64,000 bases of DNA from Pseudomonas sp. LS.1a (lineage in GTDB: Bacteria > Pseudomonadota > Gammaproteobacteria > Pseudomonadales > Pseudomonadaceae): positions 722,001 to 786,000 of the forward strand of contig NZ_CP092827.1 in NCBI RefSeq assembly GCF_022533585.1, in the 5' to 3' direction. Positions 37,799 to 47,645 of the stretch are shown piece after piece. Numbering within the stretch: the stretch's first letter is position 1; every line of letters starts with the position of its first letter. The notes beneath the pieces are model-generated. The model did no database searches and was not told the origin of the DNA. It saw only the letters and a program-made list of their open reading frames with translations. The position numbers were made by a program, and so were the translations under genes.

Positions 37799-38287
37799 TT
37801 AGGCCTCGGTAGCGTATTTGGCCAGGCGTGGGTCGTTCTTCAGAACGGCCAGGGTGTTGCTGTGGACCGTTTCGGCAGTGACGTCGGCACTGCTGAAGAT
37901 CTGGTTGAAGTGCTGGTGGGTGACCGATGCGAAGTAGCCGCGGTCTTCCGGGGCCACGCCGAGAACCACGGCATAGGTGGTCAGTGCTTCGCCCTGGCCC
38001 ATGGCCATGTCTTCGGACAGTTCATTCATCATGCCGTTCATGGCGAACCAGGACTTGCCGCCATAGGTCAGCGACGCCTTGGTCGAGCAGCCGTTGGTGC
38101 CCGAAGTCATGCCGAAGGTGGCGTTACCGGAGGTGCCGTTGGTGGTGGAAGCCAGGAAGTGTGCCGGCGTGCCGCGCTGGCCTTCGAACAGCATGTTGCC
38201 CCAGCCGCAGTTCGGGCCGCCTGGCGCTTCGGCCATTGCATTGAGTGAGGCCACGGTGAACAGAGTACCCAGAAGAATCCGTTTCAT
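37799..38287 (-). CDS. DUF3015-family exported protein
   Basis: A 162-residue protein with a signal peptide (MKRILLGTLFTVASLNAMA). The mature part GPNCGWGNMLFEGQRGTPAHFLASTTNGTSGNATFGMTSGTNGC has the conserved two-Cys pattern of DUF3015, a Pseudomonas-rich family of unknown function, followed by a helical C-terminus. It probably sits in the periplasm with one disulfide. It is upstream of the DUF4105 gene on the same strand. Confidence 0.88.
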   Translation of the reverse strand: MKRILLGTLFTVASLNAMAEAPGGPNCGWGNMLFEGQRGTPAHFLASTTNGTSGNATFGMTSGTNGCSTKASLTYGGKSWFAMNGMMNELSEDMAMGQGEALTTYAVVLGVAPEDRGYFASVTHQHFNQIFSSADVTAETVHSNTLAVLKNDPRLAKYATEA

Positions 38288-38540
38288 AGCATTTGTTCTC
38301 TATTTGACTTAACCAAGGGTCAGGGTTTCTGGCAACTCGGTTGCCAGGTCGGGAAAGCGTTTCACCCACCCGCGCAGCTTGGAGTTTAGGCACGATCTAA
38401 GAGTTGCGTTGTTGATTGCGAAAAATTTGCTGTTACATGTCCCGCTCAGGCTGCGACATAAAGTCTTGTGGAGCCTTGCAAGGCGCGCGCGGGCAGCGCC
38501 AGAATGCTGCGTATCTGCCCCGCCGAAGTAAGGAAACCCA

Positions 38541-40979
38541 ATGCCCGATCCTGTCGCTGCGCGCCTGCGTCTCGCGCCTGAAGCCCTGACCCGGCGTTTC
38601 TCCCCCGAGCAGTTTGCTTTTACCCATACCGACGATCTGGAGCCGTTTCGCGGAGTCCTGGGCCAGGAGCGTGCTGTCGAGGCCCTGCAGTTTGGCGTGG
38701 CCATGCCGCGCCCCGGTTACAACGTGTACGTGATGGGCGAGCCTGGCACCGGCCGCTTCTCGTTCGTCAAGCGCTACCTCAAGGCCGAGGGCAAGCGCCA
38801 GCAGACCCCGGCCGACTGGCTCTACGTCAACCACTTCGATGACACCCGCGAGCCGCGCGCGCTGGAATTGCCGTCCGGCAGCGCCGGGGCGTTCATCGCC
38901 GACATGAACGGGCTGATCGACAACCTGTTGTCGACCTTCCCGGCGGTGTTCGAGCACCCGTCGTACCAGCAGAAAAAGGGCGCTATCGACCGCGCCTTCA
39001 ACCAGCGTTACGACCGCGCCCTGGATGTGATCGAGCGCGCCTCGCTGGAAAAGGACGTGGCCCTGTACCGCGACGCCAGCAACGTCGCCTTCACCCCGAT
39101 GGCCGACGGCAAGGCGCTGGATGAAGCCGAGTTCGCCCAGTTGCCGGAAGAGGTGCGCGAGCAGTTCCACGAGGATATCGCCCTGCTCGAGGAGCGCCTG
39201 AACGAAGAGCTGGCCAGCCTGCCGCAATGGAAACGCGAGTCGAACAACCAGCTGCGCCAACTCAACGAAGAAACCATCACCCTGGCCCTGCAGCCTTTGC
39301 TGGCGCCACTGTCGGAAAAGTACGCCGAGAACGCTGCGGTCTGTGCCTACCTGCAGTCGGTGCAGCTGAACCTGCTGCGTACCGTGGTCGAGCAACTGGT
39401 CGACGACAGCAAGACCGACGCCGCCGCGCGCAAGCTGCTGGAAGAGCAGTACGCCCCAAGCCTTGTGGTCGGCCACCACGCCGACGGCGGTGCGCCGGTG
39501 GTGTTCGAGCCGCACCCGACCTACGACAACCTGTTTGGCCGTATCGAATACAGCACCGACCAGGGCGCGCTGTACACCTCGTACCGCCAGCTGCGCCCGG
39601 GTGCGCTGCACCGGGCCAACGGCGGCTTCCTGATTCTGGAAGCCGAGAAGATGCTGGGCGAACCGTTCGTATGGGACGCGCTCAAGCGTGCGCTGCAGTC
39701 GCGCAAGTTGAAGATGGAATCGCCACTGGGCGAGCTGGGCCGGGTGGCCACCGTCAGCCTGACGCCGCAGATGATCCCGCTGAACATCAAGCTGGTCATC
39801 ATCGGTTCGCGCCAGCTGTACTACGCGCTGCAGGACCACGACCCGGACTTCCAGGAGATGTTCCGGGTACTGGTGGACTTCGACGAAGACATGCCCATGG
39901 TCGACGAGAACCTGGAGCAGTTTGCCCAGCTGTTGCGCACCCGTACCAACGAAGAGGGCATGGCGCCACTGACCAGTGACGCGGTGGCGCGCCTGGCCAC
40001 CTACAGCGCCCGTCTGGCAGAAAACCAGTCGCGTCTGTCGGCCCGTATCGGCGACCTGTTCCAACTGGTCAGCGAAGCCGATTTCATCCGCCAGCTGGCC
40101 AGTGACGAAATGACCGACGCCGGGCACATCGAGCGTGCGCTCAAGGCCAAGGCCACCCGCACCGGGCGTGTTTCGCAGCGGGTGCTGGACGACATGCTCG
40201 CCGGCATCATCCTGATCGACACCGAAGGCGCGGCCATCGGCAAGTGCAACGGCCTGACCGTGCTGGAAGTGGGGGATTCGGCGTTCGGCATGCCGGCGCG
40301 TATCTCCGCCACCGTGTACCCGGGCGGCAGCGGTATCGTCGACATCGAGCGTGAGGTCAACCTCGGCCAGCCGATCCACTCCAAGGGCGTGATGATCCTC
40401 ACCGGTTACCTGGGCAGCCGCTATGCCCAGGAGTTCCCGCTGGCGATCTCGGCGAGCATCGCTCTGGAGCAATCCTACGGCTATGTGGACGGTGACAGCG
40501 CCTCGCTGGGCGAGGCCTGCACGCTGATCTCGGCCTTGTCGCGCACGCCGCTCAAGCAGTGCTTCGCCATTACCGGCTCGATCAACCAGTTTGGTGAAGT
40601 GCAGGCAGTGGGCGGGGTCAACGAGAAGATCGAGGGCTTCTTCCGTCTGTGCGAGGCGCGTGGCCTGACCGGTGAGCAGGGGGTGATCATCCCGCGTGCC
40701 AACGTTGCCACGCTGATGCTCGACGAGCGCGTGCTGCAGGCGGTGGAGAACGGCATGTTCCACGTGTATGCGGTCAGCCAGGCCGACGAGGCGTTGAGCC
40801 TGCTGGTGGGCGAGGAGGCCGGGGTGCTGGATGACAAGGGCCAGTTCACTGAAGGCAGCGTCAACGCTAGGGTGGTGGAGCGCCTGCGTGAGATCGCCGA
40901 GATGATCAGTGAGGAAGAAGTCGAGAAGGCGGAGAAGGAACGCCTGGAAGAGGTGATTGCCCAGGCCAAGCCGGCCTGA
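38541..40979 (+). CDS. Lon-like ATP-dependent protease (YcbZ/LonH family)
   Basis: An 812-residue AAA+ protease without the N-terminal domain of classical Lon. The AAA part begins with GQERAVEALQFGVAMPRPGYNVYVMGEPGTGR; a helical insertion (about 130-250) follows, and the Lon protease domain is C-terminal (about 560-790). The catalytic Ser is in DGDSASLGEACTLISALS (near residue 654) and the catalytic Lys in GGVNEKIEGFF (near 697). The Walker A position reads GEPGTGRFS, with Arg where Lys is usual. TAAGGAAA precedes the ATG. Probable role: protein quality control in the cytoplasm. Confidence 0.9.
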   Translation: MPDPVAARLRLAPEALTRRFSPEQFAFTHTDDLEPFRGVLGQERAVEALQFGVAMPRPGYNVYVMGEPGTGRFSFVKRYLKAEGKRQQTPADWLYVNHFDDTREPRALELPSGSAGAFIADMNGLIDNLLSTFPAVFEHPSYQQKKGAIDRAFNQRYDRALDVIERASLEKDVALYRDASNVAFTPMADGKALDEAEFAQLPEEVREQFHEDIALLEERLNEELASLPQWKRESNNQLRQLNEETITLALQPLLAPLSEKYAENAAVCAYLQSVQLNLLRTVVEQLVDDSKTDAAARKLLEEQYAPSLVVGHHADGGAPVVFEPHPTYDNLFGRIEYSTDQGALYTSYRQLRPGALHRANGGFLILEAEKMLGEPFVWDALKRALQSRKLKMESPLGELGRVATVSLTPQMIPLNIKLVIIGSRQLYYALQDHDPDFQEMFRVLVDFDEDMPMVDENLEQFAQLLRTRTNEEGMAPLTSDAVARLATYSARLAENQSRLSARIGDLFQLVSEADFIRQLASDEMTDAGHIERALKAKATRTGRVSQRVLDDMLAGIILIDTEGAAIGKCNGLTVLEVGDSAFGMPARISATVYPGGSGIVDIEREVNLGQPIHSKGVMILTGYLGSRYAQEFPLAISASIALEQSYGYVDGDSASLGEACTLISALSRTPLKQCFAITGSINQFGEVQAVGGVNEKIEGFFRLCEARGLTGEQGVIIPRANVATLMLDERVLQAVENGMFHVYAVSQADEALSLLVGEEAGVLDDKGQFTEGSVNARVVERLREIAEMISEEEVEKAEKERLEEVIAQAKPA

Positions 40980-41140
40980 GTCAAGAAACCGGCGCTGGCG
41001 GCGATGTGCTACCGTTCAGCGCCGGTTTTCCATCTTTCGGTACTGTTCTTCTATGCTGGAACTTAAGGACGGTATTAGCGTTCAGGATGGAAACAGCCTG
41101 AGGTCCAGGCTGAACAAGGCTTATTGGAGGGGGCGCGGCC

Positions 41141-41479
41141 ATGCGCAATCTCAGCCTCACACGCCAGTGCCTGGGCCTGGTGACCCGCATCGAATGCAGC
41201 ATCCGTCCGCTGGCCGGGGACAACGGCATGTGGACGCTGCTGTTCGCCGCCGGCATGGCCGGTGAACAACCCTCCGCAATCAAGGCCCAAGGGCCGTTCC
41301 ATGGGCCGCTGGTGGCCGAATCGGTGCTCAATGCCATTGTCGACAGCCTGACCTTGCATGGGTATCAGGTGGCCGAGGATCCGCAGATCTGGTGTTTGCA
41401 TCTGCAGGCGCAGTTGCGGCGGATCAATGGCGAGCGGTGCCGGAACCTGGGGGATTACCAGTTTCATCCTGAGACTTGA
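41141..41479 (+). CDS. Conserved hypothetical protein, 112 residues
   Basis: A small soluble protein (MRNLSLTRQCLGLVTRIECSIRPLAGDNG...), with no signal peptide or membrane segment, and a basic, Cys-containing middle. GGAGGGGG lies 7 bases before the ATG, so translation looks real. It is alone between the Lon-like gene and the UPF0114 gene. I do not recognise a domain. Confidence 0.7.
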   Translation: MRNLSLTRQCLGLVTRIECSIRPLAGDNGMWTLLFAAGMAGEQPSAIKAQGPFHGPLVAESVLNAIVDSLTLHGYQVAEDPQIWCLHLQAQLRRINGERCRNLGDYQFHPET

Positions 41480-41489
41480 TTGAGGCCGG

Positions 41490-41607
41490 GGGCCGCTTTG
41501 CGGCCCATCGCGACACAAGGCCGCTCCCACAGGCACAGCATCGCCCTTGAGGACTGCGCTGTACTGGTGGGAGCGGCCTTGTGTCGCGATGGGCTGCATG
41601 GCAGCCC
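41490..41607. repeat. REP pair, GCGACACAAGGCC variant
   Basis: The arm centres are the same as in the element at 34623, again with outer GGCCGCTTTGCGGCC and GGGCTGCATGGCAGCCC hairpins. It lies between the hypothetical gene and the UPF0114 gene. Confidence 0.88.
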
Positions 41608-41683
41608 CCGGGCTTTTGCTGTAACAGGTGGCTGGCTATACTCGCCGTCGCTTTTTTAGTCACCTGATGAGTCCCAATCCTCC

Positions 41684-42172
41684 ATGGAACGTATCCTCGA
41701 AAACGCGATGTATGCCTCTCGCTGGCTGCTCGCCCCCATCTACTTCGGCCTGTCCCTCGGCCTGCTGGCCCTGGCGCTCAAGTTCTTCCAGGAAGTGGTC
41801 CACGTCCTGCCCAACGTCTTCGCCCTGAGCGAAGCCGACCTGATCCTGGTGATCCTGTCGCTGATCGACATGTCGCTGGTGGGTGGCCTGCTGGTGATGG
41901 TGATGATCTCGGGCTACGAGAACTTCGTCTCGCAACTGGACATCGACGAAAGCAAGGAAAAGCTCAACTGGCTGGGCAAGATGGATTCTTCGTCGCTGAA
42001 GATGAAGGTTGCCGCGTCGATCGTGGCCATTTCGTCCATCCACCTGCTGCGGGTGTTCATGGACGCGCAGAACATCTCCACCGATTACCTGATGTGGTAC
42101 GTGATCATCCACATGACCTTCGTGGTCTCGGCATTCTGCATGGGTTACCTGGACAAGCTGACCAAGCACTGA
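41684..42172 (+). CDS. UPF0114 (YqhA-like) membrane protein
   Basis: A 162-residue inner-membrane protein with about four hydrophobic segments: [70 protein letters not shown] and [19 protein letters not shown]. This is the whole pattern of the TIGR00645/UPF0114 family. Function unknown. There is no clear ribosome site; the start is chosen by family alignment ([20 protein letters not shown]). Confidence 0.9.
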   Translation: MERILENAMYASRWLLAPIYFGLSLGLLALALKFFQEVVHVLPNVFALSEADLILVILSLIDMSLVGGLLVMVMISGYENFVSQLDIDESKEKLNWLGKMDSSSLKMKVAASIVAISSIHLLRVFMDAQNISTDYLMWYVIIHMTFVVSAFCMGYLDKLTKH

Positions 42173-42180
42173 GCCTGACT

Positions 42181-42227
42181 GGCCTCTTCGCAATCCCTGT
42201 GGGAGCGGGCAAGCCCGCGAAGAGGCC
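42181..42227. repeat. Single REP element
   Basis: One arm, GTGGGAGCGGGCAAGCCCGCGAAGAGGCC, preceded by GGCCTCTTCGC, which pairs with its end. It lies just after the UPF0114 gene. Confidence 0.8.
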
Positions 42228-42330
42228 AGCACGTTCCAACTGACGAGCGGCGTCAGTCATGCCTTGTGCATTCTCCCTTTCTGTAGAAAAAATGAGCTCT
42301 CATGCGTGGTTCCCATCGCGAGGTGCTCTC

Positions 42331-42636
42331 ATGAACCTGCATCAGCTCAATACCGAGGCCAGGGCTGGCCATGTCGACGAACTGAACCTGATCGCCATCG
42401 AAGGCGGTGACTACCTGCTCGAGGCCCGGATCAAAGGCCACCCCCATCCCCTGTCAGACACCCGTGGTGAACGCTTGCGCGTGCATTCGGTGGAGGATGC
42501 GCGCAAGTTGCTGCAAACCATCCCCATGGTTTCGATGAACCTGGTGCACTGGTCGGTGCAGGACGAAATGTGCGGTATGGGCACGCACCCGGAAGAAGAC
42601 TTGAAGGTGCCGATTTCCCAGCGCTCGGCCTGGTAG
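42331..42636 (+). CDS. Conserved hypothetical protein (DUF6482-like), 101 residues
   Basis: A small soluble protein MNLHQLNTEARAGHVDELNLIAIEGGDYLLEARIKGHPHPLSDTRGERLRVHSVEDARKLLQ..., with a beta-rich N-terminus and an acidic end. The ATG at 42331 has GAGGTG upstream; the longer frame has no ribosome site. It lies just before fklB on the same strand, 85 bases away. Pseudomonas-conserved as far as I know; function unknown. Confidence 0.75.
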   Translation: MNLHQLNTEARAGHVDELNLIAIEGGDYLLEARIKGHPHPLSDTRGERLRVHSVEDARKLLQTIPMVSMNLVHWSVQDEMCGMGTHPEEDLKVPISQRSAW

Positions 42637-42721
42637 CTGCTCGCAGCGCCCCAGTGTGCTAGGCTGCTCGCCCTTTTCATCAAGGGCGCGGCTTCACTGC
42701 GCCCTGCAGTGGAGCACGACA

Positions 42722-43339
42722 ATGTCCGAACTCAACCTGTCCACCGACGAAACTCGCGTCAGCTACGGCATCGGCCGTCAGCTGGGCGGCCAGCTGCGCG
42801 ACAACCCGCCACCAGGCGTCAGCCTGGAAGCCATCCTGGCCGGCCTGACCGACGCCTTCAACGGCGCCGACAGCCGCGTCAGCGAAGCCGACCTGTCGGC
42901 CAGCTTCAAGGTCATCCGCGACGTGATGCAAGCCGAAGCGGCTGCCAAGGCTGAAGCAGCAGCTGCTGCTGGCAAGGCATTCCTGATCGAGAACGCCAAG
43001 CGTGACGGCATCACCACCCTGGCCTCGGGCCTGCAGTTCGAAGTGCTGACCGCCGGCGAAGGCGCCAAGCCGACCCGCGAAGACAACGTGCGCACGCACT
43101 ACCACGGCACCCTGATCGATGGCACGGTGTTCGACAGCTCCTACGACCGTGGTCAGCCTGCTGAATTCCCGGTGGGTGGTGTGATCGCTGGCTGGACCGA
43201 AGCCCTGCAGCTGATGAACGCTGGCAGCAAGTGGCGCCTGTACGTGCCGAGCGAGCTGGCCTACGGCGCCCAAGGCGTTGGCAGCATCCCGCCGCACAGC
43301 GTGCTGGTATTCGACGTCGAGCTGCTCGACGTTCTGTAA
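42722..43339 (+). CDS. fklB: FKBP-type peptidyl-prolyl isomerase FklB
   Basis: A 205-residue protein. The N-terminal helical dimerisation domain (residues 1-85) contains an Ala-rich stretch (AEAAAKAEAAAAAGKAFL). The FKBP domain (about 95-205) contains VRTHYHGTLIDGTVFDSSYDRG, GVIAGWTEALQLM and PPHSVLVFDVELL, the normal active-site set. It has no signal peptide, so it is cytoplasmic like FklB. A prolyl isomerase and chaperone. It starts at the ATG at 42722; a REP pair follows the stop by 7 bases. Confidence 0.94.
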   Translation: MSELNLSTDETRVSYGIGRQLGGQLRDNPPPGVSLEAILAGLTDAFNGADSRVSEADLSASFKVIRDVMQAEAAAKAEAAAAAGKAFLIENAKRDGITTLASGLQFEVLTAGEGAKPTREDNVRTHYHGTLIDGTVFDSSYDRGQPAEFPVGGVIAGWTEALQLMNAGSKWRLYVPSELAYGAQGVGSIPPHSVLVFDVELLDVL

Positions 43340-43346
43340 TACCCTC

Positions 43347-43453
43347 GGGGCCGCTTTGCGGCTCATTCGCGGGTGAACCCGCTCCCACAGGGACCTCACA
43401 ATGCTTCAGAGCTGTGGGGCCCCTGTGGGTGCGGGTTCACCCGCGCAGAGGCC
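43347..43453. repeat. REP pair
   Basis: Arms with GGGTGAACCCG and GGGTTCACCCG centres are complementary, with a GCCGCTTTGCGGC hairpin outside. It lies between the convergent fklB and 81-residue gene. Confidence 0.85.
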
Positions 43454-43466
43454 GACCCTGCCAGCC

Positions 43467-43712
43467 TCAGTTCCAGTCCGTTCCCCCGGGGCGCAAGGCC
43501 CGCGCATAGCAGAACAGAAACAGATTGCGCACCAGCTCCTTGAGCACCCCCGGCTCACTCGAATTCAGCCCGCTCATGTCCAGGTCGCCCTGGTCACGCA
43601 GCTCGTCGAGCGCGTCTTCTTCAAGCACCGCGCACACTTCGCCGGTTTCCCGATGAAGAATGCGCAGATAGGGGTGGGGGCGGTCCAGCCAGGCGTCGAT
43701 CAGATAAGTCAT
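43467..43712 (-). CDS. Small conserved hypothetical protein, 81 residues
   Basis: MTYLIDAWLDRPHPYLRILHRETGEVCAVLEEDALDELRDQGDLDMSGLNSSEPGVLKELVRNLFLFCYARALRPGGTDWN: a compact acidic protein with no signal peptide. GGAGAA lies upstream of the ATG. It is close to the YjdM gene and on the same strand, 83 bases apart across an AT-rich gap. No domain recognised. Confidence 0.75.
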   Translation of the reverse strand: MTYLIDAWLDRPHPYLRILHRETGEVCAVLEEDALDELRDQGDLDMSGLNSSEPGVLKELVRNLFLFCYARALRPGGTDWN

Positions 43713-43795
43713 GGCTATTCTCCTTGGATAGCGGTTCCAATGAGAATAATTCTTATTATCTAAATAGCAAGCGCCAATTGGCGGTATTCGCGTTA

Positions 43796-44137
43796 TCAGA
43801 CTTTACGCACGAACTCGGACTTCAGCTTCATGGCGCCGATGCCGTCGATCTTGCAGTCGATGTCGTGGTCGCCATCGCACAGGCGGATGTTCTTGACCTT
43901 GGTGCCGACCTTGACCACCAGGGAGGAGCCCTTGACCTTGAGGTCCTTGATCACGGTGACGGTGTCGCCGTCCTGCAGGATGTTGCCGACCGAGTCCTTC
44001 TTCACCACCTCGTCGCTGGCCGCTTCGGCGTCGCCGCTGGCCGACCACTCGTGGGCGCATTCAGGGCAGATCAGCTGAGTGCCATCCTCATAGGTGTATT
44101 CGGAGTTGCATTTTGGGCAGGGTGGCAGAGTGCTCAC
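43796..44137 (-). CDS. yjdM: YjdM/PhnA-family zinc-ribbon protein
   Basis: A 113-residue protein. The N-terminal zinc ribbon has two CxxC pairs (CPKCNSEY and CPECAHEW), and a C-terminal SH3/OB-like domain contains [31 protein letters not shown]. It is the PhnA-type protein once linked to alkylphosphonate use, but a phosphonate role is not supported and no phn genes are near. Cytoplasmic; function uncertain. Confidence 0.92.
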   Translation of the reverse strand: MSTLPPCPKCNSEYTYEDGTQLICPECAHEWSASGDAEAASDEVVKKDSVGNILQDGDTVTVIKDLKVKGSSLVVKVGTKVKNIRLCDGDHDIDCKIDGIGAMKLKSEFVRKV

Positions 44138-44220
44138 TTCGGTTCCTCAAACAAACAGACGGTTGAAAGCCCACATTGTAAGAGGTATTTCTGATGAAGT
44201 GATTATGTCCGGACAAATGC

Positions 44221-44302
44221 TTCGCGGGTAAACCCGCTCCCCCAGATACAACATAGGCCCGGAGGCCTGTGATATCCCTGTGGGAGCGGGTTTACCCGCG
44301 AA
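44221..44302. repeat. REP pair
   Basis: Arms TTCGCGGGTAAACCCGCTCC and GGAGCGGGTTTACCCGCGAA are complementary. It lies between the ispB stop and the yjdM start. Confidence 0.87.
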
Positions 44303-44320
44303 TGAAGGCGACTCGATCTG

Positions 44321-45289
44321 TCAGTGAGTACGCGCGACAGCAAACTCGCTCAGCTCGACCAGTGCATCACGGTATTCGCTGGCCGGCAGCACTTCCAGGC
44401 ACTGGATGGCACGCTTCACATAGTCACGCGCCAGCTCCGCCGTGTAGTTCAGCGCACCCGACTCTTCGACCGCCACGCGAATCTGCTCCAGGTCCTCCAG
44501 GCCACCCTTCTGGATCGCCTGGCGTACCAGTGCAGCCTGTTCGGCGGTGCCTTCGCGCATGGTGTAGATCAGCGGCAGGGTGGGTTTGCCTTCGGCCAGG
44601 TCGTCACCGACGTTCTTGCCCAGGGTCTGCGAGTCGCCCTTGTAGTCCAGCAGGTCGTCGACCAGCTGGAACGCCACGCCCAGGTGATCACCGAAGGTAC
44701 GCAGGGCCTCGCGCTGTTCGTCGCTGGCTTCGGCCAGCGCGGCGGCGCTGTGGGTCGAGGCTTCGAACAGCATCGCGGTCTTGCCGCGAATGACCTCCAT
44801 ATAGACTTCCTCGGTGGTGCTGGCGTCGCGTACCCGCGACAGCTGCAGCACTTCACCTTCGGCAATCACGCGGGTGGCCTTGGACAGGATCTGCATGACC
44901 GGCATCGAGCCCAGTTCGACCATCATCTCGAACGAGCGCGAATAGAGGAAGTCGCCCACCAGCACGCTCGGCGCGTTGCCCCACAGGGCATTGGCGGTGG
45001 AGCGGCCGCGGCGCATGCCGGACATGTCGACCACGTCGTCGTGCAGCAGGGTGGCGGTGTGCAGGAATTCGATGGTGGCAGCCAGCAGGCGCAGGTCGTC
45101 GCCCTCGCGGCCCAGGGCCTTGCCACACAGCAGCACCAGCAGGGGGCGCAGGCGTTTGCCACCGGCGGACGTGATATAGTCGCCGATCTTCGATACCAGC
45201 GGCACGCGCGAGGTCAGCTGCTTCTTGATGATCTCGTCGACGGCGCTGAAATCATCAGCCACCGCACGGTAGAAGGTTTGGGGTTGCAT
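44321..45289 (-). CDS. ispB: Octaprenyl diphosphate synthase
   Basis: A 322-residue trans-prenyltransferase making the polyprenyl side chain of ubiquinone. Both Asp-rich motifs are present ([15 protein letters not shown] and [11 protein letters not shown]), with GGKRLRPLL near the N-terminus. The exact chain length (C40 or C45) cannot be read from the motifs alone; Pseudomonas usually makes UQ-9, so the octaprenyl name is conventional. It is divergent from rplU across 244 bases, the classic arrangement. Confidence 0.95.
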   Translation of the reverse strand: MQPQTFYRAVADDFSAVDEIIKKQLTSRVPLVSKIGDYITSAGGKRLRPLLVLLCGKALGREGDDLRLLAATIEFLHTATLLHDDVVDMSGMRRGRSTANALWGNAPSVLVGDFLYSRSFEMMVELGSMPVMQILSKATRVIAEGEVLQLSRVRDASTTEEVYMEVIRGKTAMLFEASTHSAAALAEASDEQREALRTFGDHLGVAFQLVDDLLDYKGDSQTLGKNVGDDLAEGKPTLPLIYTMREGTAEQAALVRQAIQKGGLEDLEQIRVAVEESGALNYTAELARDYVKRAIQCLEVLPASEYRDALVELSEFAVARTH

Positions 45290-45374
45290 CGGCTGCTCCA
45301 GTGAGGTTGCGCGGCATGCTAGGTCGCGGGTCCCGGTGTGTCAAGGCGCGGTACCCGTGCGCCGGGGGCGGTAC

Positions 45375-45403
45375 TTGCAAGCAAAACCGCGGTTGCGTAC
45401 AAT
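45375..45403 (+). promoter_or_regulatory. Sigma-70 promoter of rplU-rpmA
   Basis: TTGCAA (45375-45380) and TACAAT (45398-45403) are separated by exactly 17 bases. It lies 131 bases before the rplU start, facing it, in the ispB-rplU divergent gap. Confidence 0.8.
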
Positions 45404-45533
45404 CGCGCACCCTAACTTCCTGGGCAGCACCTGCCTTACGCAATTGCGCCGGGCCGTTCCAGCCCTGTGCAGCCATGCCAGCCAATACTCATCATATAAA
45501 GCGCTGGGTGAGCAGGATTATCGGAGAAATACC

Positions 45534-45848
45534 ATGTCTTACGCAGTAATCGTTACCGGCGGCAAGCAGTACAAAGTCGCTGAAGGTGAATTCCTCAAGA
45601 TCGAAAAACTGGAAGTCGCCACTGGCGAATCCGTGACCTTCGATCGCGTCCTGCTGGTCGCCAACGGTGAAGAAGTCACCATCGGTGCTCCAGTTGTTGC
45701 TGGCGCTAAAGTAGTGGCCGAAGTCGTTTCGCAAGGCCGCCACGACAAGGTTCGCATCATCAAGTTCCGTCGTCGTAAGCACCACATGAAGCGTATGGGC
45801 CACCGCCAGTGGTTCACCGAGATCAAAATCACCGGTATCCAGGCTTAA
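45534..45848 (+). CDS. rplU: 50S ribosomal protein L21
   Basis: A 104-residue protein of standard length ([28 protein letters not shown]..., ending IKITGIQA), with [16 protein letters not shown] as the rRNA-binding loop. CGGAG precedes the ATG at 45534. It is the first gene of the rplU-rpmA operon, driven by the promoter at 45375. The longer reading frame to the left is noise. Confidence 0.97.
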   Translation: MSYAVIVTGGKQYKVAEGEFLKIEKLEVATGESVTFDRVLLVANGEEVTIGAPVVAGAKVVAEVVSQGRHDKVRIIKFRRRKHHMKRMGHRQWFTEIKITGIQA

Positions 45849-45886
45849 TCCCCTAGATCCCCTGAATTTATTTGGAGAATTGAACC

Positions 45887-46144
45887 ATGGCTCACAAGAA
45901 GGCTGGTGGTAGTACTCGTAACGGTCGCGACTCAGAATCGAAACGCCTTGGCGTGAAGATGTATGGCGGCCAGGCTATCAAGCCAGGCAACATCATCGTC
46001 CGTCAGCGCGGCACCGAATTCCACGCTGGCTACGGTGTTGGCATGGGCAAGGATCACACCTTGTTCGCCAAGATCGAAGGCGTGATCAAGTTCGAGAAAA
46101 AAGGCGAGTTCATGCGCCGTTACGTGAGCATCGTCGCCGCTTAA
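45887..46144 (+). CDS. rpmA: 50S ribosomal protein L27
   Basis: An 85-residue protein of standard length, beginning [29 protein letters not shown], with the N-terminal tail reaching the peptidyl-transferase centre. TTTGGAGAAT lies upstream. It is co-transcribed with rplU and ends at a strong terminator. Confidence 0.98.
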   Translation: MAHKKAGGSTRNGRDSESKRLGVKMYGGQAIKPGNIIVRQRGTEFHAGYGVGMGKDHTLFAKIEGVIKFEKKGEFMRRYVSIVAA

Positions 46145-46162
46145 TCGCGACGTCGCTCCAGA

Positions 46163-46188
46163 AGCCCCGTCATGCGACGGGGCTTTTT
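46163..46188 (+). terminator. Terminator of rplU-rpmA
   Basis: AGCCCCGT (46163-46170) pairs with ACGGGGCT (46177-46184), followed by TTTT. It is 18 bases after the rpmA stop. Confidence 0.95.
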
Positions 46189-46199
46189 CGTTTGTGGTG

Positions 46200-46285
46200 A
46201 GCCTCTTGCAAAGCTGTTTGTATGGGCTGCCGGCGTGGGTTTCTACGGTCGTACGGGGCCGCCGCGCTCAGTTTTGCAAGAGCCT
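46200..46285. repeat. MITE-like element with 17-bp inverted ends
   Basis: AGCCTCTTGCAAAGCTG at 46200-46216 and the complement of AGGCTCTTGCAAAACTG at 46269-46285 match at 15 of 17 positions, bounding 86 bases. It is not related to the REP family and is placed between the rpmA terminator and obgE. It could also be a long leader hairpin of obgE. Confidence 0.5.
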
Positions 46286-46333
46286 CAGGTTTTTCAGGTA
46301 TTCAACTCGCCAGCAGGCGAGAGGCGGTTTTGA

Positions 46334-47560
<1,227 letters not shown>

Positions 47561-47576
47561 CCGGTTGCAGTACACT

Positions 47577-47605
47577 AAACGCCGCTCCTTGGAGCGGCGT
47601 TTTTG
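47577..47605 (+). terminator. Terminator of obgE
   Basis: ACGCCGCTCC (47579-47588) pairs with GGAGCGGCGT (47591-47600), followed by TTTT. It is 18 bases after the obgE stop. Confidence 0.9.
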
Positions 47606-47645
47606 TATCCACGGTATCTACAGATTCGACATAGGTTGGAAGAAG

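Noticed and set aside
38433..40763. 776-residue open frame opposite the Lon-like protease
   Set aside because: Antisense shadow with low-complexity Gln/His/Val composition and no ribosome site; the plus-strand protease has intact catalytic motifs.
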